DNA of 10,959 bases from Candidatus Staskawiczbacteria bacterium (GCA_903913175.1 CAIWKF010000120.1:1-10959); one strand, 5' to 3'. Numbered from the stretch's first letter, positions 1 to 7,078 are shown. Notes: generated by a model not told the origin, from the letters alone. Made by a program: numbers and translations.

Positions 1-390
1 GGGTTTAAGGCGGACTATTTCTATTTTCAATTTTACCTGCCTACCGGCAGGCAGGAACTTTTCTATTTCTTTTTCCAAATTATTAATAAACGCAATTTGA
101 TCATAACCCAAACAAATAATATCTGGTTTAATTTCCTCAATAATTTTATAAGGATCATTTCCTCTATTTCCCAATCTAACTTCGTTTACAATTTCTACCT
201 TCTGTAATTCTTTTAATCTTTCTTGTTCTGAAAATTTTGGCAAATTCCCTTTAACTTTTTTTACTGTAATGTCGCGCGCCACCACAGCTACCAAATAACA
301 ACCAAGCTTTCGGGCTTGCATAAGCAAATTCAAATGCCCTTTATGCAATCCATCAAATGTGCCAAAAACTAAAACCATTTTTGCTTTCAT
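1..390 (-). CDS. RibL/TagD-type nucleotidyltransferase (FAD synthase-like), C-terminus cut by window edge
   Basis: This frame is open from the ATG at 390-388 to the window edge, giving 130 codons without a stop. The N-terminus reads MKAKMVLVFGTFDGLHKGH, with the HxGH nucleotide-binding motif at residues 16-19. VVARD is at 36-40 and CLGYDQ at 93-98. That combination is typical of the cytidylyltransferase-like fold and is closest, from memory, to archaeal RibL FAD synthases, which adenylylate FMN; glycerol-3-phosphate cytidylyltransferase (TagD) is the main alternative. An ATG at 378-376 (MVLVFG) is also possible, and neither start has a Shine-Dalgarno. Residues 113-119 (LPAGRQV) are encoded by a GC-rich palindrome at 36-55 that looks inserted. 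The gene lies downstream of asnS, separated by the 409-479 hairpin. The family is confident; the substrate is not. Confidence 0.85.
   Translation of the reverse strand, partial: MKAKMVLVFGTFDGLHKGHLNLLMQARKLGCYLVAVVARDITVKKVKGNLPKFSEQERLKELQKVEIVNEVRLGNRGNDPYKIIEEIKPDIICLGYDQIAFINNLEKEIEKFLPAGRQVKLKIEIVRLKP
36..55. repeat. GC-rich palindrome inside the nucleotidyltransferase gene
   Basis: CCTGCCTACCGGCAGGCAGG is a 20-bp palindrome with one mismatched pair, in very AT-rich surroundings. It is read in frame as LPAGRQ. I recall this peptide recurring in unrelated proteins of Patescibacteria, which suggests a dispersed REP-like repeat that tolerates insertion in genes. Confidence 0.7.
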
Positions 391-408
391 GATTAATTTT
401 ACTAGCGA

Positions 409-479
409 GCCAAATAAATTTTTCGAGCACGCGGGTGCCCCGTAGAGAGGCCGTGGCGCGCAGAAAAATTTGATTTGGC
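409..479. repeat. Long imperfect inverted repeat with GC-rich centre (intergenic hairpin element)
   Basis: The arms GCCAAAT-AAATTTTTC (409-424) and GAAAAATTTgATTTGGC (463-479) pair over 16 bp with one bulged G. After two mismatches the pairing resumes with scattered matches in 427-432 against 456-461. The apical part (about 433-455) is GC-rich, against roughly 30 to 35 percent GC around it. It fills almost the whole gap between the asnS stop (487) and the next gene (390). On the minus strand it is not followed by a T-run, so it is not a classical intrinsic terminator. It may be a dispersed palindromic or MITE-like element, or an RNA structure protecting the asnS 3' end. Confidence 0.7.
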
Positions 480-486
480 AAGCGAA

Positions 487-1776
487 TTACGGATTTAGGC
501 GGTTTATTGTTCGTGGAAATGGAATTGTTTCGCGAATGTGTGCAATTCCGCACACCCAAGCTGTAATTCTTTCAAGCCCAAAACCAAATCCTGCATGAGG
601 AACTGAACCATATTTTCGCAAATCCAAATACCAAGAAAATGCAGACTCTGGCAAATTATGTTCTTTAATTCTTTCTAAAAGTGCATCATAATTATCTTCT
701 CTTTGACTGCCTCCAATAATTTCTCCATAACCTTCTGGGGCCAACAAATCTGCACACAAAACATGAGAATCATCTTCTAGATCGCGCTTCATATAAAAAG
801 CTTTTACTTCTTTTGGATAATGTGTAACAAAAATTGGATTATCAAATTGCTTGGTTAAAATAGTTTCATCATCTGCACCCAAATCATCCCCCACTTTTAT
901 GTCGCTTCCCAATTCTTGTAATTTCTTTACAGCCTCAGCATGAGTAATTTTGTAAAATGGTTTTAAAATATTTTCTAAAGGTTTTACATTTCTTTCTAAA
1001 ATTAAAAGTTCTTGCTGGTTTTTTTCTAAAATACTTTTTACCATGTAGCGCACCAACTCTTCTTGCACGCGCATATTTTCTGCTAAATCTGCAAATGCCA
1101 TTTCTGCGTCCATCATCCAAAATTCTGTTAAGTGCCTACGGGTTTTAGATTTTTCTGCGCGGAATACCGGCCCAAAATCAAACACCTTACCGTGAGCAAA
1201 AATAGCAGCTTCTAAATATAACTGGCCAGACTGACTTAAATAAGCCTTATCACCAAAATATTCCAGCTCAAATAATTCAGTGGTACCCTCGCAAGCACTT
1301 GGAGTTAAAATTGGAGAATCTATTTTTATAAAATTGTTTTGGTTAAAATATTCGTAAGTGGCCAATATTAAAGTATTGCGAATTCTTTGAATTGCCCATT
1401 GATGACTGGAGCGCAACCATAAATGCCTATTGTCTAGCAAAAAATCTGGACCGTGATCTTTTTTAGCAATTGGGTAATCCGCTGCAATTTGATAAAACTC
1501 AAAATCTTTTACCTGCAATTCATATTCTTCTTTTTTTGGGTGTTTAGCCACAGTTCCAATTATTTTTACCGAACTTTCTAAAGTCACTTTTTGCGCCTCT
1601 TCCCATTTTTCGTTTGACAAAACTTTTACATCTAAAATCGCCTGGCAAAAATCTGAGCCATCTCTTATTTGCCAAAAACCAATCTTTCCCGAAGATCTGA
1701 AATTTGCCACCCAGCCATCAAGTTCTATTTCACTCCCTACATATTTTGCAATATTTGTAATAAGTATTTTCTCCAT
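487..1776 (-). CDS. asnS: Asparaginyl-tRNA synthetase
   Basis: This cytoplasmic class IIb enzyme charges tRNA-Asn with asparagine using ATP. The 429-aa product is close to the usual bacterial length of about 430 to 465. An N-terminal OB-fold anticodon-binding domain covers about residues 17-100 (ELDGWVANFR, then GFWQIRDG). The catalytic core includes SPILTPSACEGTTELFEL (154-171), motif 2 FRAEKSKTRRHLTEFWM (205-221), GSQRED (356-361) and motif 3 AGFGFGLERI (395-404). The C-terminus ends IPFPRT. The pattern EGTTELF with EFWMMDAEMAF separates it from aspartyl-tRNA synthetase. The ATG at 1776 is 12 bp after the lysS stop with no Shine-Dalgarno between, so it is probably the second gene of a lysS-asnS operon. 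A dedicated asnS implies Asn-tRNA can be made without the amidotransferase route. Confidence 0.97.
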   Translation of the reverse strand: MEKILITNIAKYVGSEIELDGWVANFRSSGKIGFWQIRDGSDFCQAILDVKVLSNEKWEEAQKVTLESSVKIIGTVAKHPKKEEYELQVKDFEFYQIAADYPIAKKDHGPDFLLDNRHLWLRSSHQWAIQRIRNTLILATYEYFNQNNFIKIDSPILTPSACEGTTELFELEYFGDKAYLSQSGQLYLEAAIFAHGKVFDFGPVFRAEKSKTRRHLTEFWMMDAEMAFADLAENMRVQEELVRYMVKSILEKNQQELLILERNVKPLENILKPFYKITHAEAVKKLQELGSDIKVGDDLGADDETILTKQFDNPIFVTHYPKEVKAFYMKRDLEDDSHVLCADLLAPEGYGEIIGGSQREDNYDALLERIKEHNLPESAFSWYLDLRKYGSVPHAGFGFGLERITAWVCGIAHIRETIPFPRTINRLNP

Positions 1777-1788
1777 ATTGTTTTCAAA

Positions 1789-3303
1789 TTAATTTTTTGG
1801 GCGCATGAGAGGGAAAATTTGGCATTCTCGCATTGGTTTGTCCATTAAAAAGCTGAATAATCTTTCGGAAATTCCTAAACCGAAGGTTGGGGGCATTCCA
1901 TATTCCATGGCTTCTACGTAATCTTTATCAAATCTTTGAGCTTCTTCGTCGCCAGTGTCTCTTAATTTTTGTTGTTCTGTAAATCTTTCGGCTTGGTCTA
2001 TTGGGTCATTTAATTCAGAAAATCCTTTTGCTAATTCCGAGCCAGCTAAAATTAGTTGAAATCTTTGCACCCTATCGCTTTTCTCCTCGCCTGCGCGAGC
2101 AGGCATTCTTTTTGCCAAAGGTTCCATAATTACCGGCACATTTATTAAAAATCCTGGGCCAGCAATATTTTTTCTGCAATATTTCCAAAGGTTATCAATA
2201 GCTCTTGTGGCATTAAAGCCATTTTTGTCATAATCTATTTTAAGTTTTTGCAAAGCCTTTTCCATTTCTGGCAAACTGGCTTCTTCTATATTTACTCCAG
2301 TATATTTTGCAATCGTTGAAGCGTAATCATATTTTTCCCATTTTGCTCCCAAATCCACATCAAAACCTTTTATTTTAAATTTTAAAGTTCCAAAAGTTTT
2401 TTTGGCAATATATTTGCATATTTCTTCTGTAAACTTCATTCCATATTCATAATCAGCATAAGCTTGGTAACATTCCATTGCAGTGTAATCTTGCAAGTGT
2501 TCGGCGTCCATGCCTTCATTTCTAAAAATTCTTCCAATTTCAAAAGTTTTTTCAAAACCAGCTACCATTAATTTTTTCTGCCAAAGCTCTCCAACAGAAA
2601 TTCTTAGATCAACATCAATATCTAAAGCATTATGGTGAGAAATAAATGGTCTGGCATCTGCACCACCCGGAGTAGTTTCCAATACTGGGGTTTCAACTTC
2701 AATAAACTTTCTTTCAATTAAAAATTCTCTGATAGAGTTCCAAAAAATACTTCGTTTTTTAACCATTTCTTTTACTTCTGGATTAAATAAAATATCCAAA
2801 TATCTTTTTCTTAATTTTTCTTCTACATCTTGCAGGCCGTGCCATTTTTCTGGTAACGGTAAAAGCGCTTTAGAAAGCATTTTGTAATCAGTGACTTCTA
2901 TAGTTTTTTCACCTCTTTTAGTTATAAATAAAGTACCCCTTACTTCTATAAAATCTGCAATATCAAAATGATCTACAAAAAATTTGTAGCTATTTTCCCC
3001 AATTTTATCTTCTTTAATAATAGCCTGTATTTTGCCAGATCCAGGGGTTATAGTGTCAGAACCATCAAAAATATCTAAAAATGTTGCTCCTCCATGACCG
3101 CGCTGAGCCATAATTCTGCCAGCCAAAACTATCTCCTGTAAATCATTATCTTTATTTGGCTTAGACAATTCCTCAAAATTTTCTAAAGCCTCACAAATTC
3201 TATGAGTTTTTTTGGTTTTTGCTGGATACGCCAAAACTCCAGCTTTTTCTAAAGATTTTAATTTTTCTAATCTTACATTTTTTAATTCTTCAATTGTTGA
3301 CAT
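1789..3303 (-). CDS. lysS: Lysyl-tRNA synthetase, class II
   Basis: This enzyme charges tRNA-Lys with lysine in the cytoplasm. At 504 aa it has the usual class II length. The N-terminal OB-fold spans about residues 57-145 (VLAGRIMAQRGHGG). Catalytic motifs are ETPVLETTPGGADARPF (204-220), RISVGELWQKKLMVAGFEKTFEIG (234-257), motif 2 FRNEGMDAEHLQDYTAMECY (260-279), and motif 3 GLGISERLF (475-483) with the C-terminal FPLMRP. RISVGELWQKK replaces the common APELYLKRL form. Residues 400-405 (MPARAG) are encoded by a GC-rich palindrome at 2089-2104, in the variable stretch between EPLAKR and RFQLI, where an insert is harmless. The ATG at 3303 has no near Shine-Dalgarno; an AGGAG lies about 34 nt upstream, too far to act on it. 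A strong terminator (3364-3400) sits upstream. Confidence 0.97.
   Translation of the reverse strand: MSTIEELKNVRLEKLKSLEKAGVLAYPAKTKKTHRICEALENFEELSKPNKDNDLQEIVLAGRIMAQRGHGGATFLDIFDGSDTITPGSGKIQAIIKEDKIGENSYKFFVDHFDIADFIEVRGTLFITKRGEKTIEVTDYKMLSKALLPLPEKWHGLQDVEEKLRKRYLDILFNPEVKEMVKKRSIFWNSIREFLIERKFIEVETPVLETTPGGADARPFISHHNALDIDVDLRISVGELWQKKLMVAGFEKTFEIGRIFRNEGMDAEHLQDYTAMECYQAYADYEYGMKFTEEICKYIAKKTFGTLKFKIKGFDVDLGAKWEKYDYASTIAKYTGVNIEEASLPEMEKALQKLKIDYDKNGFNATRAIDNLWKYCRKNIAGPGFLINVPVIMEPLAKRMPARAGEEKSDRVQRFQLILAGSELAKGFSELNDPIDQAERFTEQQKLRDTGDEEAQRFDKDYVEAMEYGMPPTFGLGISERLFSFLMDKPMRECQIFPLMRPKN
2089..2104. repeat. Short GC-rich inverted repeat inside lysS
   Basis: GCCTGC, loop GCGA, GCAGGC: a perfect 6-bp stem read in frame as MPARAG. 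It differs in sequence from the palindrome at 36-55 but is similar in kind, and sits in a variable surface stretch of the synthetase. Confidence 0.6.
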
Positions 3304-3331
3304 AATTTTTCAATTTAAAGTTATATATTTA

Positions 3332-3360
3332 ATCTTACTCCTAAAACTATTATAAATCAA
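3332..3360 (-). promoter_or_regulatory. Candidate promoter for lysS-asnS
   Basis: On the minus strand, TTGATT (3360-3355) is followed after 17 bp by TAAGAT (3337-3332), each 4/6 to the sigma-70-type consensus. This would start transcription near 3325, about 20 nt before the lysS ATG. A perfect TATAAT lies at 3354-3349 but has no good -35. Because the region is AT-rich, chance matches are likely. If neither works, lysS depends on readthrough of the 3364-3400 terminator. Confidence 0.4.
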
Positions 3361-3363
3361 TAT

Positions 3364-3400
3364 AAAAAAAAGCCCTAAACACATCCTGCGTTTAAAGGCT
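3364..3400 (-). terminator. Strong intrinsic terminator between the 47-aa ORF and lysS
   Basis: On the minus strand, AGCCTT(T)AAACGC pairs with GTGTTTAGGGCT around loop AGGAT, with one bulged T, and is followed by a run of eight T. It ends the transcript of the small lysine-rich ORF, 25 nt after its stop. It lies 60 bp upstream of lysS, so it either insulates lysS or regulates it by attenuation. Confidence 0.85.
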
Positions 3401-3425
3401 AATAACTCCATGCAACGAGTGTCGC

Positions 3426-3569
3426 CTACCTATGAAAAACTTCTTGTTCTTCAACTTTTTTCTCAACTGAAACTAATTGTTCAAGCCATGTTGCGCTACC
3501 CTTAGCGCACGGAGACTTTACTTTTTTTGAATCTTTTTTACGAGGCTTCTTCTTTTTTTTATGTTTCAT
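3426..3569 (-). CDS. 47-aa lysine-rich small ORF, function unknown
   Basis: The reading frame starts at ATG 3569 and ends in TAG at 3428-3426. It begins MKHKKKKKPRKKDSKKVKSP and has 14 lysines in 47 residues, five of them consecutive (residues 4-8). The C-terminal half (ATWLEQLVSVEKKVEEQEV, about 26-44) looks like an amphipathic helix. Evidence that it is translated: GGAGG 4 nt before the ATG, the only strong Shine-Dalgarno among the genes here, a near-consensus promoter about 35 bp upstream, and a strong terminator just after the stop. A hairpin at 3492-3509 (TGCGCTA, AGGG, TAGCGCA) lies within codons 21-26. I recognise no family. It may be a basic nucleic-acid-binding mini-protein, or a leader peptide sensing lysyl-tRNA for lysS immediately downstream. 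Confidence 0.65.
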   Translation of the reverse strand: MKHKKKKKPRKKDSKKVKSPCAKGSATWLEQLVSVEKKVEEQEVFHR

Positions 3570-3573
3570 GTTT

Positions 3574-3578
3574 CCTCC
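3574..3578 (-). promoter_or_regulatory. Shine-Dalgarno of the 47-aa ORF
   Basis: GGAGG lies 4 nt before the ATG at 3569. asnS, lysS, pbp2, mreD, mreC and the nucleotidyltransferase gene all lack a comparable site, so this ORF is probably translated much more strongly than its neighbours. Confidence 0.75.
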
Positions 3579-3603
3579 AAAAAAAATTCTACAACACATT
3601 TAT

Positions 3604-3632
3604 ATTATTGCACAACAAAAGAGCACAGTCAA
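3604..3632 (-). promoter_or_regulatory. Promoter of the 47-aa ORF (extended -10)
   Basis: On the minus strand, TTGACT (3632-3627, 5/6) is followed after 17 bp by AATAAT (3609-3604, 5/6), preceded by TGC, which makes an extended -10. The predicted start is near 3597, giving a leader of about 28 nt that contains the GGAGG. It lies between the pbp2 stop (3665) and the small ORF, giving the ORF its own transcript. Confidence 0.65.
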
Positions 3633-3664
3633 ATTTTAATCTAGTCTACAGGTGAATTTTAAAA

Positions 3665-5617
3665 TTAACGTGAAAAATACCATCTTAAAACTTCTTTTGC
3701 AACAGGTAAAGTTGAAGCACGCAAACCCTGCACATCTTCAATGGTAACCACTAAAACTATATTAGGATTTTCATAAGGTCCATAAACAGCAGTCCATGTA
3801 TTATAATGCCCAGCCTCTGGTATTTCAGCAGTTCCAGTTTTTGAAGCCACGGCCACAGGTAAATCGTTTAACATAAAAGAAGAGCCTAAAGAACTGGTTA
3901 CCCCAAGACGCATTCCTTCTCTAACAATTTGTAAATATGCAGAATCAATAAAATTTTGTCTTATAATTTCTGGCTTAAATTCTGAAATAATTCTTGGAAA
4001 AGATTTTCCTGCCAAAGAACTTGCTGAAGCATCAACAATTTTTTGTACAATTTGTGGTTTATATAAAGTTCCATTATTAGCAATAACGCAATAAGCAGAA
4101 GCCAACTGAAGAGGAGTTACTTGTAAATCAGACTGCCCAATAGACAAGTTATAGGTATCGCCATCCCACCAAGATTCATTTTTAGTTTGTTTTTTCCATT
4201 CAGGGCTTGGAATAAAACCCTTAAATTCTCCAGGCAAATCAACGCCGGTTTTTTCACCCCAGCCAAACAATGATAAATACTTTTTTATGCGGGTTGGCCC
4301 AAGCCCTTGCTGGTCACCATAACCACCACCAACTGTATAAAAATATATATTTGAAGAAACTGCAATAGCGTCGCGCATAGCCACCCATCCATGTGGAATT
4401 ACTCCGCCAAATCTATAAACTACAGTTGAATCGTATTTACTGCGAACCTCTATATATCCTGGATCATAAATTTTTTTATTTGGTGAAATTGTTTTTTCTT
4501 GTAAAGCTGCTGCTGCTTCAAATGGTTTTATTGTAGAACCAGTTGGATATTGAGCAGATACTGCACGGTTAAACATTGGCTGGTCGGGATTATTTTGAAT
4601 AAAATCAAAATCTGTTTGTGAAATTCCTTTTGCAAAAAGATTATCATCATAAGATGGATAAGATACTAAAGCTAAAACCGCTCCAGTGCTGGGATTTATT
4701 GCAACAGCTGCACCTTTTTTAGATCCAATATTTGTAATACTTTTTTCTAGTTCCTCATAAAGTTTTTTTTGTAAATCAGCATCAATATTCAAAACTAAAT
4801 TTCCTCCAGGCTCCGGTTCACTTAAAATGCTTAATCCCCTTTCAAATCCAGTAGCATTTTTTTCTATTTTTACAATTCCTGGAGTCCCTCTTAAAGCCCC
4901 TTCATAAGATTTTTCAATACCAGATTTTCCTACATAATCATTAATGCCATACCCTTCAAAACTTTGAAATTCTTTTTTATCAATTTTACTTATATAGCCC
5001 AATAAATGTGAAAAAGATTGACCAAAAACATATTCACGAGCTGTATTTTTCTCAATAAAACAGCCTTTAAAATCATTTATTCGAGAAGACAAAATTAAAA
5101 GCATTTCATGTGAAATGTTCTTATACACTAAAACCAAAGAGTCTTCTGAGCTTTCAAAAAGCTTTTTTAGTTCTTCTGGGTTCCTTCCAGTAACAATAGC
5201 TATATCATTAATTTCACTAATTATTTCCTCAGAAGAACTTGGAAAATTTATTTTATCACATACAAAATCATACGCTGGGGAATTTACAACCAATTTTTGC
5301 ATATTTTTATCGTAAATAATTCCTCGTTCCGATTTGATTAGAGCAAGTCCTCCTTTATTTCTATTAGCTTGACTATACAAATTCTTGCCCTGTAAAACCT
5401 GAAACGAAAAAGCTCTAGAAAAAAGAGCCAGTGCGCATAATAAAAAAACAATGAAAAAAATATAAAAAATTTGCGGTTTTAAAGCCACTTCAAACTTTTT
5501 TTCAGTAATTCCCCACTCATCCTCTTTGTTATGAGCAAGTTTATCTAAAAAAACCTCATGAGGCTCTATATTCCCACCAATAAAACTTTTAACTTTGTAT
5601 TTTTTAAATATGGACAT
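3665..5617 (-). CDS. mrdA: Penicillin-binding protein 2, elongasome transpeptidase
   Basis: This class B PBP cross-links peptidoglycan during cell elongation, working with RodA and MreC outside the membrane. It has 650 aa, a normal length. A single transmembrane anchor covers about residues 49-66, after a cytoplasmic tail of nearly 50 residues. The pedestal (PBP dimer) domain follows, from SERGIIYD (96-103) to about 260. The transpeptidase domain carries all three catalytic motifs: STIK (361-364, nucleophile S361), SSN (421-423) and KTGT (593-596). The sequence WWDGDTYNLSIGQSDLQVTPLQ (483-504) is typical of PBP2 rather than FtsI. There is no C-terminal PASTA domain. The ATG at 5617 is 8 bp after the mreD stop, so it belongs to the mreC-mreD-pbp2 unit. 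No rodA follows; the next gene is the 47-aa ORF. Confidence 0.95.
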   Translation of the reverse strand: MSIFKKYKVKSFIGGNIEPHEVFLDKLAHNKEDEWGITEKKFEVALKPQIFYIFFIVFLLCALALFSRAFSFQVLQGKNLYSQANRNKGGLALIKSERGIIYDKNMQKLVVNSPAYDFVCDKINFPSSSEEIISEINDIAIVTGRNPEELKKLFESSEDSLVLVYKNISHEMLLILSSRINDFKGCFIEKNTAREYVFGQSFSHLLGYISKIDKKEFQSFEGYGINDYVGKSGIEKSYEGALRGTPGIVKIEKNATGFERGLSILSEPEPGGNLVLNIDADLQKKLYEELEKSITNIGSKKGAAVAINPSTGAVLALVSYPSYDDNLFAKGISQTDFDFIQNNPDQPMFNRAVSAQYPTGSTIKPFEAAAALQEKTISPNKKIYDPGYIEVRSKYDSTVVYRFGGVIPHGWVAMRDAIAVSSNIYFYTVGGGYGDQQGLGPTRIKKYLSLFGWGEKTGVDLPGEFKGFIPSPEWKKQTKNESWWDGDTYNLSIGQSDLQVTPLQLASAYCVIANNGTLYKPQIVQKIVDASASSLAGKSFPRIISEFKPEIIRQNFIDSAYLQIVREGMRLGVTSSLGSSFMLNDLPVAVASKTGTAEIPEAGHYNTWTAVYGPYENPNIVLVVTIEDVQGLRASTLPVAKEVLRWYFSR

Positions 5618-5625
5618 TTAAATAT

Positions 5626-6144
5626 TTAAAGATAATTGACGGTCATTTTTGCCAAATATTTTTTTAAAATATAATAACCAATTAAAGAAAAAATTAAATT
5701 ATAAATCAAATCAATAATAAAAAACCAAGAAAAACTAAAAACCTGCATTTTAGATTGAAAATATAATAATAAAACCAAAAATATTTGGTAAATAATTAAG
5801 GAAATAGTAAAAATAGGAATAAAATATGCTAAAGGATATTCCTCACAACTAGATTTTAAATTGCTAAGCAATTTAGCAACAACAAAATAAATTATTGCAA
5901 GCAAAATTATCGAACTACCCAAAAAAGAATTATTAAAAACATCTAAAAAAAACCCTGCTAAAACCGTGAAAAATAAATTATCAAACATATTCTTATTTTT
6001 ATTAAAAAAAGTAAGCAAAAAAAATAAAATAAAAACTAAATTGGGCACAAAACCAAAAACATTAAAATATGCCAAAAAACTAGACTGCGTAACAGCTAGA
6101 AAATAAAAAATAATTGTAAAAAAAATGTATTTTGTAAAATTCAA
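5626..6144 (-). CDS. mreD: Rod shape-determining protein MreD, TTG start
   Basis: MreD is an integral membrane component of the elongasome that partners MreC. The 172-aa product is almost entirely hydrophobic, with about five transmembrane segments (roughly 6-22, 30-47, 56-90 as one or two, 104-128, 137-160). Size and topology fit MreD, whose sequence is weakly conserved, so the call rests largely on its place between mreC and pbp2. The start is TTG at 6144, 5 bp after the mreC stop. There is no ATG before residue 53, by which point two membrane helices have passed, so TTG is the sensible start. No Shine-Dalgarno is seen, suggesting translation coupled to mreC. Base composition is extremely AT-rich, with long A and T runs. 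Confidence 0.88.
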   Translation of the reverse strand: MNFTKYIFFTIIFYFLAVTQSSFLAYFNVFGFVPNLVFILFFLLTFFNKNKNMFDNLFFTVLAGFFLDVFNNSFLGSSIILLAIIYFVVAKLLSNLKSSCEEYPLAYFIPIFTISLIIYQIFLVLLLYFQSKMQVFSFSWFFIIDLIYNLIFSLIGYYILKKYLAKMTVNYL

Positions 6145-6149
6145 CTACT

Positions 6150-6983
6150 TTATTTTTTGTAATTAGTAATTACAAATAACTTATCAGTTTTTCTAATATC
6201 AAAAAATGGCAAAACACTAGCTGTCTGAAATGGCTTTAAATCATCTTTAAATTTATCTTTAATTTTGCCAACTAAAAGATCTTTAGGAAAAATTCCTTCT
6301 AAAGCAGAGGTTGCTAAAACATCTCCTGAATTAATTTCTGCTTCGGTTGGGACTAAATCTAAGCTAAAATTTAAGTTTCCATTACCCTTTATTACACCAT
6401 AAACTGTGGGCAAACCTTGGTCATCTTTTTGAATTTTTACATCAAAAATACTATTTTTACTGGACAAAAGCATAACTTCAGAAAAATTATTATAAACTTT
6501 TGAAATTTTACCAAACAAAACTTTTTGAGAGTTTATAATTGACATATTTTCAGTCAAACCATAATCTTTGCCTTTATCAATTAATATAATGTCTTTTTCT
6601 GAATCAAGCCCAATAACATTTGCTAAAAATAATTTAAAATCATTTTGCTGATTGTTTCCTAAAATTTCAGTTATAGCTAAATTTTGCTCTTTTGCGTCTT
6701 GTAAACCAGAAATTTGCGTGAGTAGTTTTTGATTTTCAATTTTTAAATTTTCATTTTCTTGTTTTAACCCACTAGAACTAAAAACTGTTTCAAAAAAACC
6801 TGAACTACTAACTCCTGCTCCTAAAAATGCCTTTTGTATTGGGCAACTTACAGTATAAACTGCATTTTTTATTGGTGTACTAAAAATACTTAAAACAAAA
6901 ATAACCATAATAAACCCCAATCCCCCAAGTAAAACCTTGGCATTAGCGCCTCTTTTTTTACTATTATTTAAAAATATATTCAT
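6150..6983 (-). CDS. mreC: Rod shape-determining protein MreC
   Basis: MreC is a bitopic scaffold that links the cytoplasmic MreB filament and RodA to PBP2 in the cell wall space. It has 277 aa, a typical length. A short basic N-terminus (KKRGANAK) precedes one transmembrane helix at about 17-34, then a coiled coil at about 73-100 (LKQENENLKIENQKLLTQI), then the beta-barrel MreC core: ANVIGLDSEKDIILIDKGKDYGL (121-143) and a second half with GDVLATSALEGIFPKDLLVGKI (220-241). The ATG at 6983 is directly preceded by an in-frame TAA, so it is the first possible ATG start. mreB, the usual upstream neighbour, is absent; the 5S rRNA lies there instead. A promoter at 7050-7078 probably starts the mreC-mreD-pbp2 transcript. 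Confidence 0.95.
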   Translation of the reverse strand: MNIFLNNSKKRGANAKVLLGGLGFIMVIFVLSIFSTPIKNAVYTVSCPIQKAFLGAGVSSSGFFETVFSSSGLKQENENLKIENQKLLTQISGLQDAKEQNLAITEILGNNQQNDFKLFLANVIGLDSEKDIILIDKGKDYGLTENMSIINSQKVLFGKISKVYNNFSEVMLLSSKNSIFDVKIQKDDQGLPTVYGVIKGNGNLNFSLDLVPTEAEINSGDVLATSALEGIFPKDLLVGKIKDKFKDDLKPFQTASVLPFFDIRKTDKLFVITNYKK

Positions 6984-7049
6984 TTAAATTTTGCTTAATT
7001 TACGCTAATTTTAATGCAAATTCACCGCTGATTTTTTCCTTTCAATGTA

Positions 7050-7078
7050 AGTGTATCAGAAATAAAAAAACATTGCAA
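7050..7078 (-). promoter_or_regulatory. Candidate promoter of mreC-mreD-pbp2
   Basis: On the minus strand, TTGCAA (7078-7073, 4/6) is followed after 17 bp by TACACT (7055-7050, 4/6), preceded by TGA, giving an extended -10. The start would be near 7043, about 60 nt before mreC. An AAAGGA follows soon after, but only a four-codon frame (GTG AAT TTG CAT TAA) lies behind it. Confidence 0.5.

Noticed and set aside
353..559. 68-codon minus-strand frame spanning the asnS end and the hairpin
   Set aside because: It overlaps asnS, the hairpin and the nucleotidyltransferase start in another frame, and has no recognisable domain.
935..1148. Minus- and plus-strand frames of about 60 codons inside asnS
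   Set aside because: They are shadow frames of a clear AsnRS gene, with low-complexity content.
3304..3425. T-box or lysine riboswitch before lysS
   Set aside because: The stretch from the terminator to lysS is only about 60 nt, and I see neither a T-box sequence nor the lysine riboswitch core.
5115..5315. 66-codon plus-strand frame inside pbp2
   Set aside because: It is antisense to the well-supported PBP2 pedestal domain.
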